A stretch of 64,000 bases of DNA, from assembly GCA_951799445.1 (NCBI GenBank), contig OX637296.1, forward strand, positions 8,556,001 to 8,620,000, written 5' to 3'. The DNA is from Pseudisothecium myosuroides (taxonomy: Eukaryota > Streptophyta > Bryopsida > Hypnales > Lembophyllaceae). A model generated the notes under the pieces. That model ran no database searches. It saw nothing but the letters and a program-made list of their open reading frames with translations, and was not told the origin of the DNA. Below, in pieces: positions 23,299 to 34,740 of this stretch. The stretch's first letter is position 1, and every line of letters starts with the position of its first letter. A program made the translations under genes and the position numbers.

Positions 23299-25300
23299 CT
23301 ACGCCTTGCTCTTGTGCGAGACAACCCATTCCACCAGAGTGGCAACAGCAAACCCAGTGCCGCCAGTCTTATCCTTCCAAACCGGTCCCGCAATGTCCAA
23401 ATGCGCCCAAGGGATTTTCTCATCTACAAAATGTTTCAAGAACAACGACGCGGTGATAGACCCGCCTGCACGACCACCAGTATTCACCATATCCGCAATG
23501 TTGGATTTCATCATCTCCCAGTAGCTGTCCTCCATGGGCATCCTCCACAACTTCTCCCCTCCTTTCTTCGACGCTGCTGACAGCTCCTCAGCAAGCGCAT
23601 CAAAGGGAGTGAACATCCCTCCGATCTCATTCCCAAGGGCAATAATGCAGGCACCGGTTAAAGTAGCCAGATCAACAATCTTGTCAACCTTCAATTTACT
23701 CGCGTATACAAGCGCATCTGCCAATGTGAGCCTGCCTTCAGCGTCTGTGTTGTTCACCTCAATTGTCTTCCCGTTCGAAGCTGTCAGAATATCCCCCGGT
23801 CGCATACCCCCACCACTGATCATATTCTCACATGCCGCAACGATGAAGTTCACTTCCACACCTGCAGATAGTGGTTCTTTTCTAGGTTAAATATCGCCAG
23901 ATTTTGCTATATTAACAGGGAATTCAAGGAAGAGAACGCAATTGTTTAGCCATATTTAAATGAGAATTTGTTGTAAACCGCTGCCCAAATAACAAAAAGG
24001 TTATGAAAAATTCGCCCTAATTGGTAGTCTCAATGACAGACAAATTCTTGGAGCCACCACGGTGAGAAATGCAAAATGCAAACGAAATCCTGCCTGCAGG
24101 TTTGATTGTCGCAATGGCTTTGGCGCATCCCAGCACAGCCGCTGCGCCTCCCATATCAAACTTCATGAGCTCGATCATGCATCCCGGTCCCGTCTTGATG
24201 TTATAGCCTCCGCTATCAAATGTCAAACCCTTGCCCACAATCGCCAGCTTCGTCGTCACGGCGCCACCCGCAGCCGGCGAGTATTTCAAGTGGATGAACT
24301 TGGGCGGATTCGTCGAGGCGGCGGAGACTCCCAGGTACGCGCCCATCCCGAGCTTCTCGCACTCCTCCTTTTCCAAAATCTGGCACGTCATCACATCCGT
24401 GTGCTCCCCTGCAATCGCCTCGGCCTCCTCCGCCATCACACTCGGTAACAGCACATTCGCCGGCGCATTCACGAGCTGCTTCGCGAGGATCACCCCAACG
24501 GATTGCTTCACCGTCTGCTCAATCAAAGGTTCCAACCCCGACCCTAACCCTAACACCTCCAAAGTCTTCAACACCGGCTTCTTAAACTCGCTCTTGAACC
24601 GCATATCCTCAAACGATCCCAACACCACCCCAGACGTCAAGGCCGTAACAGCCGCACCCCGATCCGCCACCGACTTCCCGTCCACAACCAAAACTGCCGC
24701 AGACGCAGCTTGCGCCGTCTTCGCGGCCCCCGCGACGCTCTCACCAAGCGTCTTCCACACCTTACTACTCCCCGCCTCCTTCTTCCCTAACCCTACCAAC
24801 CCCACGCGCTTAAACCCCTTCCCACTCACGCGATGAAACGTCGACTGCCCAGTCTTCCCCTGGAAATCCTCCTCACTCACCACTTCGCTCAACAGCCCGT
24901 CCACAAGCGCATCCACACCAGCCAGCTCCCCATCGTGAAACTTCCCATTCTCGGTACCCGCGCTCCCCTCGAACACTCCGACAACGAACAAATCGCCCTT
25001 CCAGCTCGCGGCGGAAGCATTGTCGGGAGCCGTGACGGTGATCTCGGGCACCACGGGCGTGGCGGGCGCGGTCAAGCCGACCTCGGAGACCTGCGACGAC
25101 GCTTTCGTCATGGTGGTGGACTGCAAGCGTAAGTGGAATGTTTTGGGGACGAAAGAAGGGGCGTCCGAAGGGGAGAGCAAGCGGGGTGAGAATGCGAAGG
25201 GGACGAAGGGGGGTTGTGGGGCGCAGGCGGCGCGGCGCGTGACGGTAGCAGCGAGAATGCGAGACGGGCGCGGCAGAAGAAGGCCCAGGACGCGCACCAT
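23299..25300 (-). CDS. LAP: leucyl aminopeptidase, peptidase family M17, probably organelle-targeted
   Basis: Two exons: 25300-24094 and 23861-23299 (stop TAG), giving 589 aa, the usual length of plant M17 enzymes. The ATG at 25300 lies in a good context (GCCATGG); the frame upstream has only a GTG. The first ~85 residues are Arg/Ser/Pro-rich with few acids, as in plastid or mitochondrial leaders. The catalytic half is complete: Lys357, Asp362 and Lys369 in [14 protein letters not shown], Asp382 in FDMGG, and Asp442, Glu444, Arg446 in the signature NTDAEGRL. These match the two-metal ligands and the active-site Lys/Arg of the family. The enzymes are hexameric metallopeptidases that remove N-terminal Leu and other residues, and in plants also act on dipeptides such as Cys-Gly. 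The only intron apparently has a GC donor. Identity is very sure; targeting is inferred. Confidence 0.95.
23862..24093 (-). other. GC-AG intron of the aminopeptidase gene
   Basis: To restore the family sequence [15 protein letters not shown], exon 1 must end CCTGCAG at 24094, with the intron starting GCAGGA and ending CTGCAG at 23862. This is a GC donor. The nearest in-phase GT donor (CACC|GTGGTG, near 24060) would add about 11 residues ([11 protein letters not shown]) at a position conserved across M17 enzymes. Confidence 0.65.
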
Positions 25301-25399
25301 GGCGGGCTCTTGGGAAGGGGGAGACGGCGATAAGCGCACTCGCAGCGGTTGTGGGTCTTGGGGAGGCGAAGTGCCCACATTTTGCGTGTCCTTGGGCTT

Positions 25400-26095
25400 G
25401 CTTGTGCTTGAGATGAGATTTGGTGGGTTCCCCTACCACCGCCCACCCATTGGAGCTCATTTGCATTTCCACAATCACAATTAAAATTTTTTACAATTTT
25501 TTTTAGGGGTGATACACACACTCAACAACGGTTGGAATTAAGTCCTTGGAATTAGAGGCAAATCCACATTTGCCTCTTGTTTTAACCCATTAAAGACTGT
25601 AGTTGATTCTAGAGCTAGGCAAGATGTTTTCTTGGTCCCAAATTGAACATGGAAAAAAATACCAAACCATGATGTATTCCAAAGATTTAACTGTACCGAT
25701 GGAATTGGATTGAATGTTGGGGCTCTACAGTAAATGCATGACAAATTCTACATTGATTTCTATAATTTTAGTCAATATTTTGTTAGTTTTTCAACCCCAA
25801 ACTGCATGCCAATACACATTGTCCTGATTCTTGTCCCAATGCATTCAGTTCCCAATTCCCCACACCTATTCCCTTTTGTTTGTTTCCAAATTCATTCTAA
25901 AACTCTGGCTACCAATGAAAAAGTGTCAATTTTGACCAGAAAGTGGTCGACCAGTTCTTAATGGGTTAAATTTGCTTGGAGAATTACAAATGAAGTTTAG
26001 TGGGTTCCCCAGCCACCACCCATTCATTGGAGCTGATTTGCATTTCCGCAACTACAATTATAATTATAATTTTTTTAGAAGGGTGGCAAGCACAT
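25400..26095. repeat. two units of a dispersed ~220-base repeat upstream of the aminopeptidase gene
   Basis: The blocks at about 25408-25510 and 25985-26085 share GTGGGTTCCCC, CATTGGAGCT and ATTTGCATTTCC, then an A/T-rich tail. The same unit recurs many times at 28380-29770. One unit lies within 250 bases of the aminopeptidase start codon, so it may contribute 5' UTR or promoter sequence. Confidence 0.55.
25586..25965. mobile_element. TTAA-flanked element between repeat units
   Basis: TTAA at 25582-25585 and 25966-25969. The ends are CCCATTAAAGACTG and, reverse-complemented, CCCATTAAGAACTG. It interrupts the repeat unit after TTTGCCTCTTGTT. A related unit near 28400 runs TTTGCCTCTTGTCTTTTGCT without the insertion, so the empty site is visible. 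380 bases, non-coding. Confidence 0.6.
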
Positions 26096-26700
26096 ATAAG
26101 CACCAAATGTCGTATAGAGAGGAGCGCGCCTAGGGAACACACAGGGTATCTGGCTGCAAGTTAATGAGTCTAGATGGAGAATCTTAAAACTCGAATCTTC
26201 ACTCGATCTTCAAAGTCATCAAACTTGAATCTTCACCCGATCTCCAACCATCCTATCATGTGGTGGCTCTATAGGACCAAAGGTAAGGGTGTGTAATAAG
26301 AAACAAGGCCTCGGACGGATAAAACGGGATGGCCAAACCATGAGCTGACCGTTCGAAAGATGGCTCCTAAACTTCAAACCCACGGTGACTAGGAAGCGCT
26401 TTTCACTAGTGAGAACAACATAGAAGATCGACCATGTGGGTGATCAACCCCACTTCGTTGCCACAAACGTAAAACGGGACTATTATTGGATATCCATGTA
26501 GCCCGCAACAATGTTTACAGTGCAAAAGAAAATGAGAACAACAAGCCTTCAAAATCGGCTAGAAATAACATTAAAAACACAACGAGCCTCCAAAATCGGC
26601 TAGGAATACCAAGCCACAAGCCACAACACATGAATCTTCAATCTTCTTGTCTTCAAGTCTTGATTTCTTCAAATCTCTTCAAAACTCTTCCAACCCCAAT
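26096..26700. other. unassigned repeat-like DNA
   Basis: AT-rich sequence with a locally duplicated phrase (AAAATCGGCTAG near 26550 and 26592). No gene recognised. Confidence 0.3.
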
Positions 26701-26739
26701 TTCTTCTCCTTGACCAAACTTTGGTGTGATGCCACGGCT

Positions 26740-27265
26740 ACTCTACAAACTCAAATGAGATGTGTAATAGCTTTTTGGAAAGCTTACACAAATTTCTACT
26801 TCTCCTCTAAAACTCAACTTAAACTAACACTCTGTTCATATTTTATGACTACTCAAAGTTTCGGTCTCAAAGTTTAAAGGCAGTAGATCCTCCTTCACTT
26901 CCACACTCATAAATCACCCATACATGCTTTAAATACAACAAATGATAGCTTTATGGAAAGCTAGCAAAAATCTCCACATCCTCTTCAAATTTCAACTCAA
27001 ACTAACACTTTGTCCATCTATTATGGTCCCTCGAAATTTCGGTTCTTAAGAATTGAAGGCAGCAGACCTTCCTTCACTTCCTCACTCATAAATCACTCAT
27101 ATATGCTTCAAATACAACGAATGTTAGTTTTATAAAAAGTTAACAAAATTTCCTACATCCTCTCCAAATTTCATTGCAAACTAAAGACTTGTCCGTCTTT
27201 TGTAGTTGGTTGAAGTCTCTGCCCCTTCAATTGCGAGGCAGCAGACCTTCCTCCACTCAAACTAA
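26740..27265. repeat. tandem array of ~170-180-base units
   Basis: Three diverged units start near 26750, 26925 and 27105. Each has the order CAAATACAA(C/T)(A/G)AATG-like, then a GGAAAGCT-like phrase, CTCCAAATTTCA-like, AACTAACACT, a phrase with GTTTCGGT or GTCTCTGC, and GGCAGCAGACCTTCC. No coding frame is conserved between units, so it behaves as a minisatellite or part of a larger repeat. Confidence 0.55.
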
Positions 27266-28007
27266 CACAAATCTCAACTCACAACTTCAATTCAAGCAAA
27301 AGAGGACTTTTTGGAAATACAACAACATGATATCAAAATCCATCAATTTTCATTTCAAAATTTGTAAAACTCCACACACAATAGGCCTCCAAACATTCGA
27401 GTCTTGCCAACTACAACGAGAGAGAAGATGAATAGTGTTCACATTTTTCCCCCACCTTATCAACAACTCCATACTTTCTAAGCAAGTGGCAATAAGCCTT
27501 TAACTTGCTCCTAAGGCTAACTTTCAACTATTGACCTTCCTATTTGGCCCCACAACTATATCTTTATCTTTAACTTAGAAGGAAAATCACTTCAAAGTTC
27601 ACCTAGAAGACAAACATTTCCATCTTTTCCTTCTACAACTATAACCATACAAAATCCTTTCTATAAAATACTCCAAACATGGATATAAGCACTAACATCA
27701 AACCAATGCCTATTAGAGGTAAAAAATTAGAATTTCAAGACAAACTTTACTCCATCTGCAAGAACTTGAGAATGCGCTTGATAGTCGCAGCGACATATTC
27801 AGCACGATCCACCTTCGTTAAGGGATTGACCGGCCCCTCTAACCGACACCCCTTAATCGGCCTGACCATACAAAAGTATTAGTTGTTGTTTAGACCCTCA
27901 AAACTCCCTTCACGGCTACCGGGTTCAACACGTTCAACTTGTAACAAGATTACCAACGCACGAGCATCTTCTTAAAGATTTTCATGCCACCGCTACTCAA
28001 TACGAGG
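27266..28007. other. intergenic DNA, no gene recognised
   Basis: AT-rich with a slightly GC-richer stretch at 27770-27870. No family resemblance. It may belong to a decayed retroelement together with the next feature. Confidence 0.3.
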
Positions 28008-28178
28008 CTACTTTGGCGGTTGAGAAGGCCCAGCCTCATCTCGTGGATGCACAAATGGCGATGGCAATTCCCGTGGCAGAAGCGGCTCATCCGGCAGTTG
28101 CGACAATGAAAGTTCAAATTCAGCCTCCGGTTGAGGCTCTTCATCTTGAGACTCAAAAAAACCCCTCCAGTTCGACAT
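28008..28178 (-). CDS. small acidic proline-rich reading frame, doubtful
   Basis: A 56-residue frame from the ATG at 28178, beginning MSNWRGFFESQDEEPQPEAE and ending AGPSQPPK. The composition (Glu/Pro/Leu-rich, almost no Ile or Asn) is unlike a random translation of the AT-rich surroundings, and local GC is higher. It has no recognised domain. It could be the start of a retroelement gag gene or a fragment of a lost gene; downstream in the same direction no longer frame follows. Confidence 0.22.
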   Translation of the reverse strand: MSNWRGFFESQDEEPQPEAEFELSLSQLPDEPLLPRELPSPFVHPRDEAGPSQPPK

Positions 28179-28379
28179 TTCAAATCTAAAGTAGGAAACA
28201 AAACCACTACTGGAATTCAATGAAGCTCTAAGGCAAAATCGTCCTCTTATATAGATGTCATACACCTCTTGAAACAGCGTCACCTTGAAGCTATTCAATA
28301 AAACATATTATAATATGTTTTTACACTGTGTACAAATCTACAACAGGACAGCGCACTCCATAGTGATTAGGGGTAAGTC

Positions 28380-29780
28380 TTTGAGATTGGCCACAAATCT
28401 GCATTTGCCTCTTGTCTTTTGCTTGCTTAAAGAATTGGAGATGAAATTTGATGAATTCTCTTACTACTATCCATTTGAGCTCATTTGCATTTCGACAATC
28501 AACACCACAATGTATGTGAGTGAAAATCATCAATTTTCAAAGAAAAATTATAGTTAAATTGGGATTTTTTTGGTAATTTTTATGAAGTTTTAAGTGACCA
28601 CTAGAAGATGTTAGCCCTTAATTCCTAATTCCTCAACAAATATACATATAGATGATGAATTGGACTCCTTCAATACTACCTTTAATTTACTCATTTGTAT
28701 TTACACAATCTAAATTATGATCAAAAAAAATTCCCACTTGTATGCAGTGGAAATCATCAATTTTTCAATATAAAGAAAATTCATGGGTATTTTTTTTAAT
28801 TTTATGAACTTTTAAAATCATCACTTAAGACATTAGGAGTCCTCAATCTCCCATTGCTCAACCAATCCTTTTATGTACAGATAATAAAGTGGGCCTTCTT
28901 AACCTTTAAAAGATAGGCTGATGACCATGGACATCATTCCTTTTGGTACCATGTGAATCATTGGTTTAAAAAAAAATCCAAAAGCGTTCATTGGAAGTCA
29001 AACTACTGTACAAAACCTCCTCTTTTTTTACAAAATTATGAAGGTGAATAGTTGCATTTCTATCTTTTATAGAAGGATTCTCTATCATTCATTGGCCAAA
29101 AAACAACTGCAGCATCTTTTAAAGGACAACAACATCTATTGTAGCTCATTTGTATTCCTACAATCTGAAATGTAATCAAATTATTATTTTTATTTATTGT
29201 ATGTAAGTGGAATTCATCAGTAATAAGAATAAAATATTTTCTTGAATTTTTTTGTAAATTTTGTAAATTATGGCTAGAATATGCACACCTTGAAAGCTTC
29301 AATCATTCGTGCAATGGATGATAAGGTGAGTTCCCCTAACAATCATTGCCCCATTTTAGCTCAACATATGTTTTTCCACAACCACAATGACATGACATTT
29401 TTTTACTTGTATGATATAAGAGAATATCATCAAATTTTAAAAAAAATATTTATTTTGGAATTTATTTTAGAATTTTTCTTGAATTTTTAATTTTGTGATT
29501 AAAAATGTTATCCTTTAATACTTTTTGCATAACCATCCAATTTGTATGTAGATAGTAGGATGGATTCTCCTAATATCACCCACTATAGTCAATTTGCATT
29601 TCCACAATCATTTTATTAAAAAATATTTTATTTTATTGTTATTTCATATAGAAAATCATCAATTTCAAAAAATAAAAATAAAAATTGGAGCTTTTTTGTA
29701 ATTTTTATGAACTTCGTAAATCATGACTAAAAGATATTGTCTCACTTAATTTCTAATTGCTCAACTATCCACTTGCATTA
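28380..29780. repeat. diverged array of ~220-base units
   Basis: Units begin near 28437, 28655, 29125, 29310 and 29550. Each has a GATGATGAATTGG- or GGTGAGTTCCCC-like start, then CATTTGCATTTCCACAATC-like, GAAAATCATCAATTTTCAA, a TTTTTGGTAATTTTTATGA-like phrase and TTAGCCCTTAATTCCTAATT-like. The stretch 28915-29110 is instead a diverged copy of the 222-base TTAA element interior (CATTGGAAGTCAAACTACTG), inserted in the array. The array seems to resume at 34495. Confidence 0.55.
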
Positions 29781-30260
29781 AAACAAATGGAGTATTTTAT
29801 GCCTTGAAAAATGTGATTGGGGATGATTGGTGACTATTGGTAGTCACATTTTGGCCTAAGGGAGGGCCACAACAATGAATGTGATTGCTAGTCATAGTCA
29901 TATTTTAGCCTTGTACTTGATGGGCACATAGTGTACGCCCTGGAGAAATGCCCAAGTGTTTTATAGAGAATGATAGGGAACGTATGTGGAGAAAGCCTAG
30001 TTGTATTTATTGATCATATTTTTGTTGCAGTCATATTTTGTAGTCACATTTTCATAGTGGTCACCTTTCCTCTTTTTCGGGCAGTCCAAGAAAAATGTAG
30101 GCAAACCATTAGTTTAGGATTTTGAAACTCTAACCACTACTTCTTTGCAATTTTAGTCGCCGTTTTTTGGGGGGTTCTAAAATTCTAATTGCCGTTCTTT
30201 TGCTTCTTCTTCCTTATCTCTTATTGCCACCTAACTTTTATTTCTTATTGCATCTTGTTG
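29781..30260. other. left flank of the CACTA element, itself repeat-derived
   Basis: Rich in copies of phrases such as TAGTCATATTTT and TAGTCACATTTT, similar to the subterminal motifs of the CACTA element to its right. It may be part of an older related element whose right end is near 34496. Confidence 0.35.
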
Positions 30261-32892
30261 CACTACAAGAAAGTGGCCATGTCCATGACTGTGATATACA
30301 ACTGTCTGGTAGTCATTTTAGCACAAGTGACTGTAATGTGACTTGGGGGCCTTGGAGTCATTCCGGAGTAATTTCGGAGCAGTCGTTTATATACGATTGC
30401 GCTTTTTAATATCACCAACGATGAAGTCCGATGGATGACAAAATGGATGAAAGAGCACTTCCTTTCAGGTGATAAAGAAAGAGAGGGGTTAAGGAAATGG
30501 CTCTAGGGCTGACACATGGAAAGTGCCGCAATATGTCACCTACGTGGACAGCCACGTGGCAAGTCATGCTGCAGTCATGTCGCACTCACGTCAGACCCTT
30601 TATACATATGACATGGACGTCCACGTCAGATGTTGTTTGAAAGTCATTTTGTAGTTATTTAGAAGTCATTCTGTAGTCATTTTATGCCATTCTAGACTAC
30701 CAAGCAGCATGTCATTTCGTAGTCTTTTTTAAGTGACGTCGAAGGAGGATTCAAATCACTCCCCAAAGATGTAGAAAATCATTTTCCTATCATTTTCAAG
30801 TTGTGGCAATGTATGCAAAAAAGAATGTAATGACAATTGCATGGGAAGTAGTCATTCTATAGTCACATATGAGTACATTCAAAGTTTCACAACAATACAC
30901 CATTCATAATACACCATACATAATATACCATACACCACATGCCATACATTATATGCCATACACCATATTTGGCATGTGTGTCATGTGGCTTCTAAAGCTA
31001 CTTAGAATGTGAGTATGAAGAGATGAAATGACAAGCCTTTTATACAAGTGGGGTGGTAGGAAGCAAGACAAACCATGTGGGATATATAAAACGCAGGAAT
31101 TGAATTACAAGTAATGTTTTAGACCTCATTTAGGCATAGTAGATTATTTTTTTTTGAAAGTTTGGAACTAAAAGAAGTTGAAAAATCAATCTCACTTTCA
31201 TCTCCAAAAATCCTTTTTAGATTTCAAATCTCAAATCAAAAGTTATGGACTAATTTGAGAAAGAAATTGGAATGGATATTTTCTTTGACATTTTCTAATA
31301 TCCTTTTCAAATTTAATCCATCCTCGTTATATATGGCGTACATGAAAATGTACTATAGATGCAAAGAAAGTGTGATGGAAGGTATGTAAAATGTTTGAAA
31401 ATTGCATAATGCATCACAAATTCACAATGCACAAGGCGCTGAAGCAGTATTAAAGTAGAAGCCTGAGAAGTCATTTTGCAGTCTCAAGAAGTCATTATGT
31501 AGTCTAAAGAAGTCATTCAGCAGTCTCAAGAAGACATTTTGCAGTTTTAAGAAGTCATTTTGCAATGGAAAACAAAATTGGAAATAATGATGCGGTCATT
31601 TTTAGAAATAAAATAAAATAAAATAATACTTGAAAGAGAGGATCAAAAAAATTTGTAAGAGGGAGTAGAGAAAATAAGTTCAAAGAGAAGAAAGGAAAAA
31701 AGAAATTAGAAGTACTACCTCGGTCATTTTTGGGAACAACATAAAATAAAATAATGAATAAAAGAGAGGATTAAAAAAAATTGCAAGAGAGATCAAAGAA
31801 AAGAAGTCCATAAATTTGGAATTACTGGAATAGTTATTTCCAAAAGGAAATGAAACCAAATAATGAATAAAAGAGGAGATTAAAAAAAATATAAAAGAGA
31901 GTAGAGAAAATGAGTATATTCCCTCCTAAAAGCCCTTCAAATAGAGAGTACTAAAACAGTCATTTCCAAAAAGGAAAAAAAAATAATAACATATGGAAGA
32001 GGAAATGGCAAAAATGTATAAGAGAGAGTAGCAAAAAGAAGTGAAGAGCCAATAGAGAGCCAAAAAAAAATTGGAAATAATAGAATGGTCATTTCCAATT
32101 CAGAAATGAAACAAAATAATAAACAAAAGAGGATATGGCAAAAATGTATAAGAAAGCATAGCGAAGCAAATTCTAGGAAAAAAAATTAGAAGTACTAAAA
32201 TGTTCATTTCCAAAAAAGAAAAGAAATAGTATAATAAATAGAGGAGGTCATTTTCAAAATGTATAAGAGAGAGTGGCAAAGAGAAGTACAAAGTAAAAAA
32301 AAATGCCCAAAAACTTGGAAGCACTAGATATGTCATTTCCTTTAGGTATATAAAACAAAATAATAAATGGAAAAGGAGATCAAAAAGAAAAGAGGAGATC
32401 AAAGAAAGGAAGAGTAAGTTATTTCAAAAATGGAAGGTTAGAAAAAAGGTGAAAGTTATGAAACACTCAGTCTTGTGCCGCAGAAAGATCAAAAAAAGAA
32501 AAAACAGAGAAACGACAAAAAGGAAAAAGAATACAAGCCAAGATAAAGAAAACCTTAACCTTTGAAAGTTGGTAGTATTATAGTAGTCATGCGGAAGTCG
32601 CGACATAGTCGCCATGAAGTGATGCACAGTCACAACACATGATTGCGGCCTTTATGATGGATTTCGTTCCATCCATGTCAGCGGGGCAAGACTGCTGTGA
32701 ACGAAACACAGTGGATGAAGCTCCACCGTCATTCATTTCTCATCCCGAAGTCACGTGGGCGACTACAGGATGACTATGCGGCTGGATTTTCTGTATCCAC
32801 CGGTGCAATTAGGGAGCCGCAATCACTTTTTAGTCATTCCGGACACGAAGTCACATGGCCGCAGTCATGGAAGTGGCCATTTTCTTGTAGTG
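30261..32892. mobile_element. non-autonomous CACTA (En/Spm-type) transposon
   Basis: The left end is CACTACAAGAAAGTGGCCAT; the right end, reverse-complemented, is CACTACAAGAAAATGGCCAC. A 3-base TTG duplication lies at 30258-30260 and 32893-32895. CACTA ends with a 3-base duplication define the superfamily. Near both ends and in the middle (30640-30730, 31470-31570, 32580-32640) the element is packed with short repeats of the type AGTCATTTTGCAGTC, like the subterminal binding sites of CACTA transposases. The interior (31600-32560) is purine-rich with AAGAGAG motifs. No transposase frame is present, so it is non-autonomous (2632 bases). Confidence 0.85.
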
Positions 32893-33928
32893 TTGCATTT
32901 TAAATCCTGCTTCTTGTTGCCTCCTAATTCTTTGTTTTGTTGTTTCTTACTGCATCTTTACTCTTCTTTTTTGTTGCCTATTGTTGCATTTTAACTCCTG
33001 CTTCTTGTTGCTTCTTATAATTTGCCACTTTTTGCCTCTAGTTCTTCCATCACCATTGTTATTCTTTCTTTTGTATATGTGATTTCTAGAGATATAGTTG
33101 TTTTGGCTTTTTCTTACCCTAAATTTGTGGTACATGTTTTGTATTACAATAGACCTTTGAAGGTTGAAGTCATTGGAGGCTCTTGCAACACAATAAACCC
33201 AATACCTTTACATTATTGTAAAGAAAATAGGTTCTATAGAGAGATGTATACATTCATAGAATGACTCGTTGTGATATGTTTTGTGTTCGTGACTAATGAA
33301 TGTTATTGAAGTGAGCCACATTTCTTCTCGCATTTTTCCATATCATTTGCTTGAGTCATCCAGAATATCACTTGCTTGAGTTATAGTTCACAATACATTT
33401 TAAACCAAACTATGACTGATTGTAGTCATATAATATCCATAGTCATGCCAAAAATGTGACTTAACGCTTCTTTAAACATAACTACATTGAGTTATAAAAG
33501 TGACTAGTGACATTCTACGTAAACTATCATGTCAACTAAAAATATGAGTTATGACAATCATATTTTAAAAAATATGGTTACATGGATTCACATGCCACGC
33601 CAATCTACAATCATGACATTCCACATGTATTGTTATGTTGGCTGATAATGTGACTCATCTTAGTTATATTCCATGTCAAATTGTCAATTAAAAAATGCTA
33701 ATGTGCCTTTATTTTATAAAATATCAGGAACATGGTCTAATCATGAGGGCAGTTTGTTATTATGGTGTTGAATATACATTAGAAGAGAGTTGAGGGCAAG
33801 GGAGGGCCGCGAGTTCTTGAGTTCCCGGACTATGGTAACTCGCCACATTAGCAATCTGATGTGGTCGAGAGAGTGCCACGTCAGATTTTTTGAAAAAAAT
33901 AATACTAATAAAAAAATATTTTTTAATT
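32893..33928. other. right flank of the CACTA element
   Basis: No gene. A stretch at 33400-33660 again contains ATGACTGATTGTAGTCATAT-like phrases, consistent with an older CACTA-type element around the 30261-32892 copy. At 33783-33890 and 34130-34165 short phrases are inverted around the AT microsatellite (GAGGGCAAGGGAGGGCCG against GGCCCTCCCTTGCCCTC). Confidence 0.4.
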
Positions 33929-33951
33929 ATATATATATATATATATGTGTA

Positions 33952-34046
<95 letters not shown>

Positions 34047-34090
34047 GTATATATGTATATATATGTATATATGTGTATATATATATATAC
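33929..34090. repeat. (AT)n microsatellite, about 160 bases
   Basis: Almost pure AT dinucleotides with a few GT interruptions. It gives long but meaningless Tyr/Ile alternating frames on both strands. It lies in the loop of an inverted pair (33791 region against 34143 region), so it may be the centre of a palindromic element expanded by slippage. Confidence 0.9.
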
Positions 34091-34494
34091 AATTTTTTTT
34101 TGATAGTGTTATTGCTGGTTCTAAACAAGGGAACATTCCTGAAACGGCCCTCCCTTGCCCTCAAATCTCCCCTAATGACTACTCAAAGTCATATGCCAAG
34201 TTAGATTTTTTTCTTTTGCTTGAGCAGGTCAAATGAAAGTGAAAGGCCTCTAAGGCTAGTCAACGCATACGCTGTGCTAGTTTCTTGGATGTAAATATGG
34301 TCTACTATATATCCAAACTACCGTATTTATGAATATGACTAATGTCTAAAGTACTAGTTGGTAATGACTAGACCCTCGATTAGACCTAGTCACCTTATAC
34401 GCCATCTACAGTGATTCCTCATGAGTTATATTTTGAGATTTTGTGACCCTTTGCAATCATATATTGCAGTCATAAAATGCATGTTTTGTTGTAG

Positions 34495-34740
34495 TATTGG
34501 TAGATGATAAGGTGGTCTCCTCTAACAACATCCATTTTTATTATCTAATTTTCATTTCTATAAACTAAATCTCAATTAAAGTTTATCTTTCTATCTGTAT
34601 GCAAGTACAATCTCGTCAATTTTCAAAAATAAATTTGTATTTTTTGGATAATTTTTGTAGTTTTTTTTAATTTATGTTTAAAAAATGTCAGCCCTTAACT
34701 TTGGAAAGATCATACAATCCTATCACCAAGTTAGGCAATA
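34495..34740. repeat. resumed ~220-base repeat unit
   Basis: It starts GTAGATGATAAGGTGGTCTC and continues with phrases of the array at 28380-29780 (GATGATAAGGTGAGTTCCCC near 29315; GTCAATTTTCAAAAATAAAT; ATGTCAGCCCTTAACTTTGG). It suggests the DNA between 29.8 and 34.5 kb was inserted into the array. Confidence 0.5.

Noticed and set aside
24535..24560. AACCCTAACCCTAAC, telomere-like
   Set aside because: It lies within the conserved coding frame of the aminopeptidase (LGLGSGLEP region) and is too short for a telomeric tract.
24062..25484. Long plus-strand frames (up to 201 codons) and further minus frames over the aminopeptidase gene
   Set aside because: Shadows of the GC-rich first exon; Arg/Ser/Pro-rich and without motifs.
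32100..32633. Phe/Leu-rich minus-strand frames
   Set aside because: They come from the purine-rich interior of the CACTA element, with no start context, no splicing and no family resemblance.
33760..34236. Long open frames of alternating Tyr and Ile on both strands
   Set aside because: They are translations of the (AT)n microsatellite.
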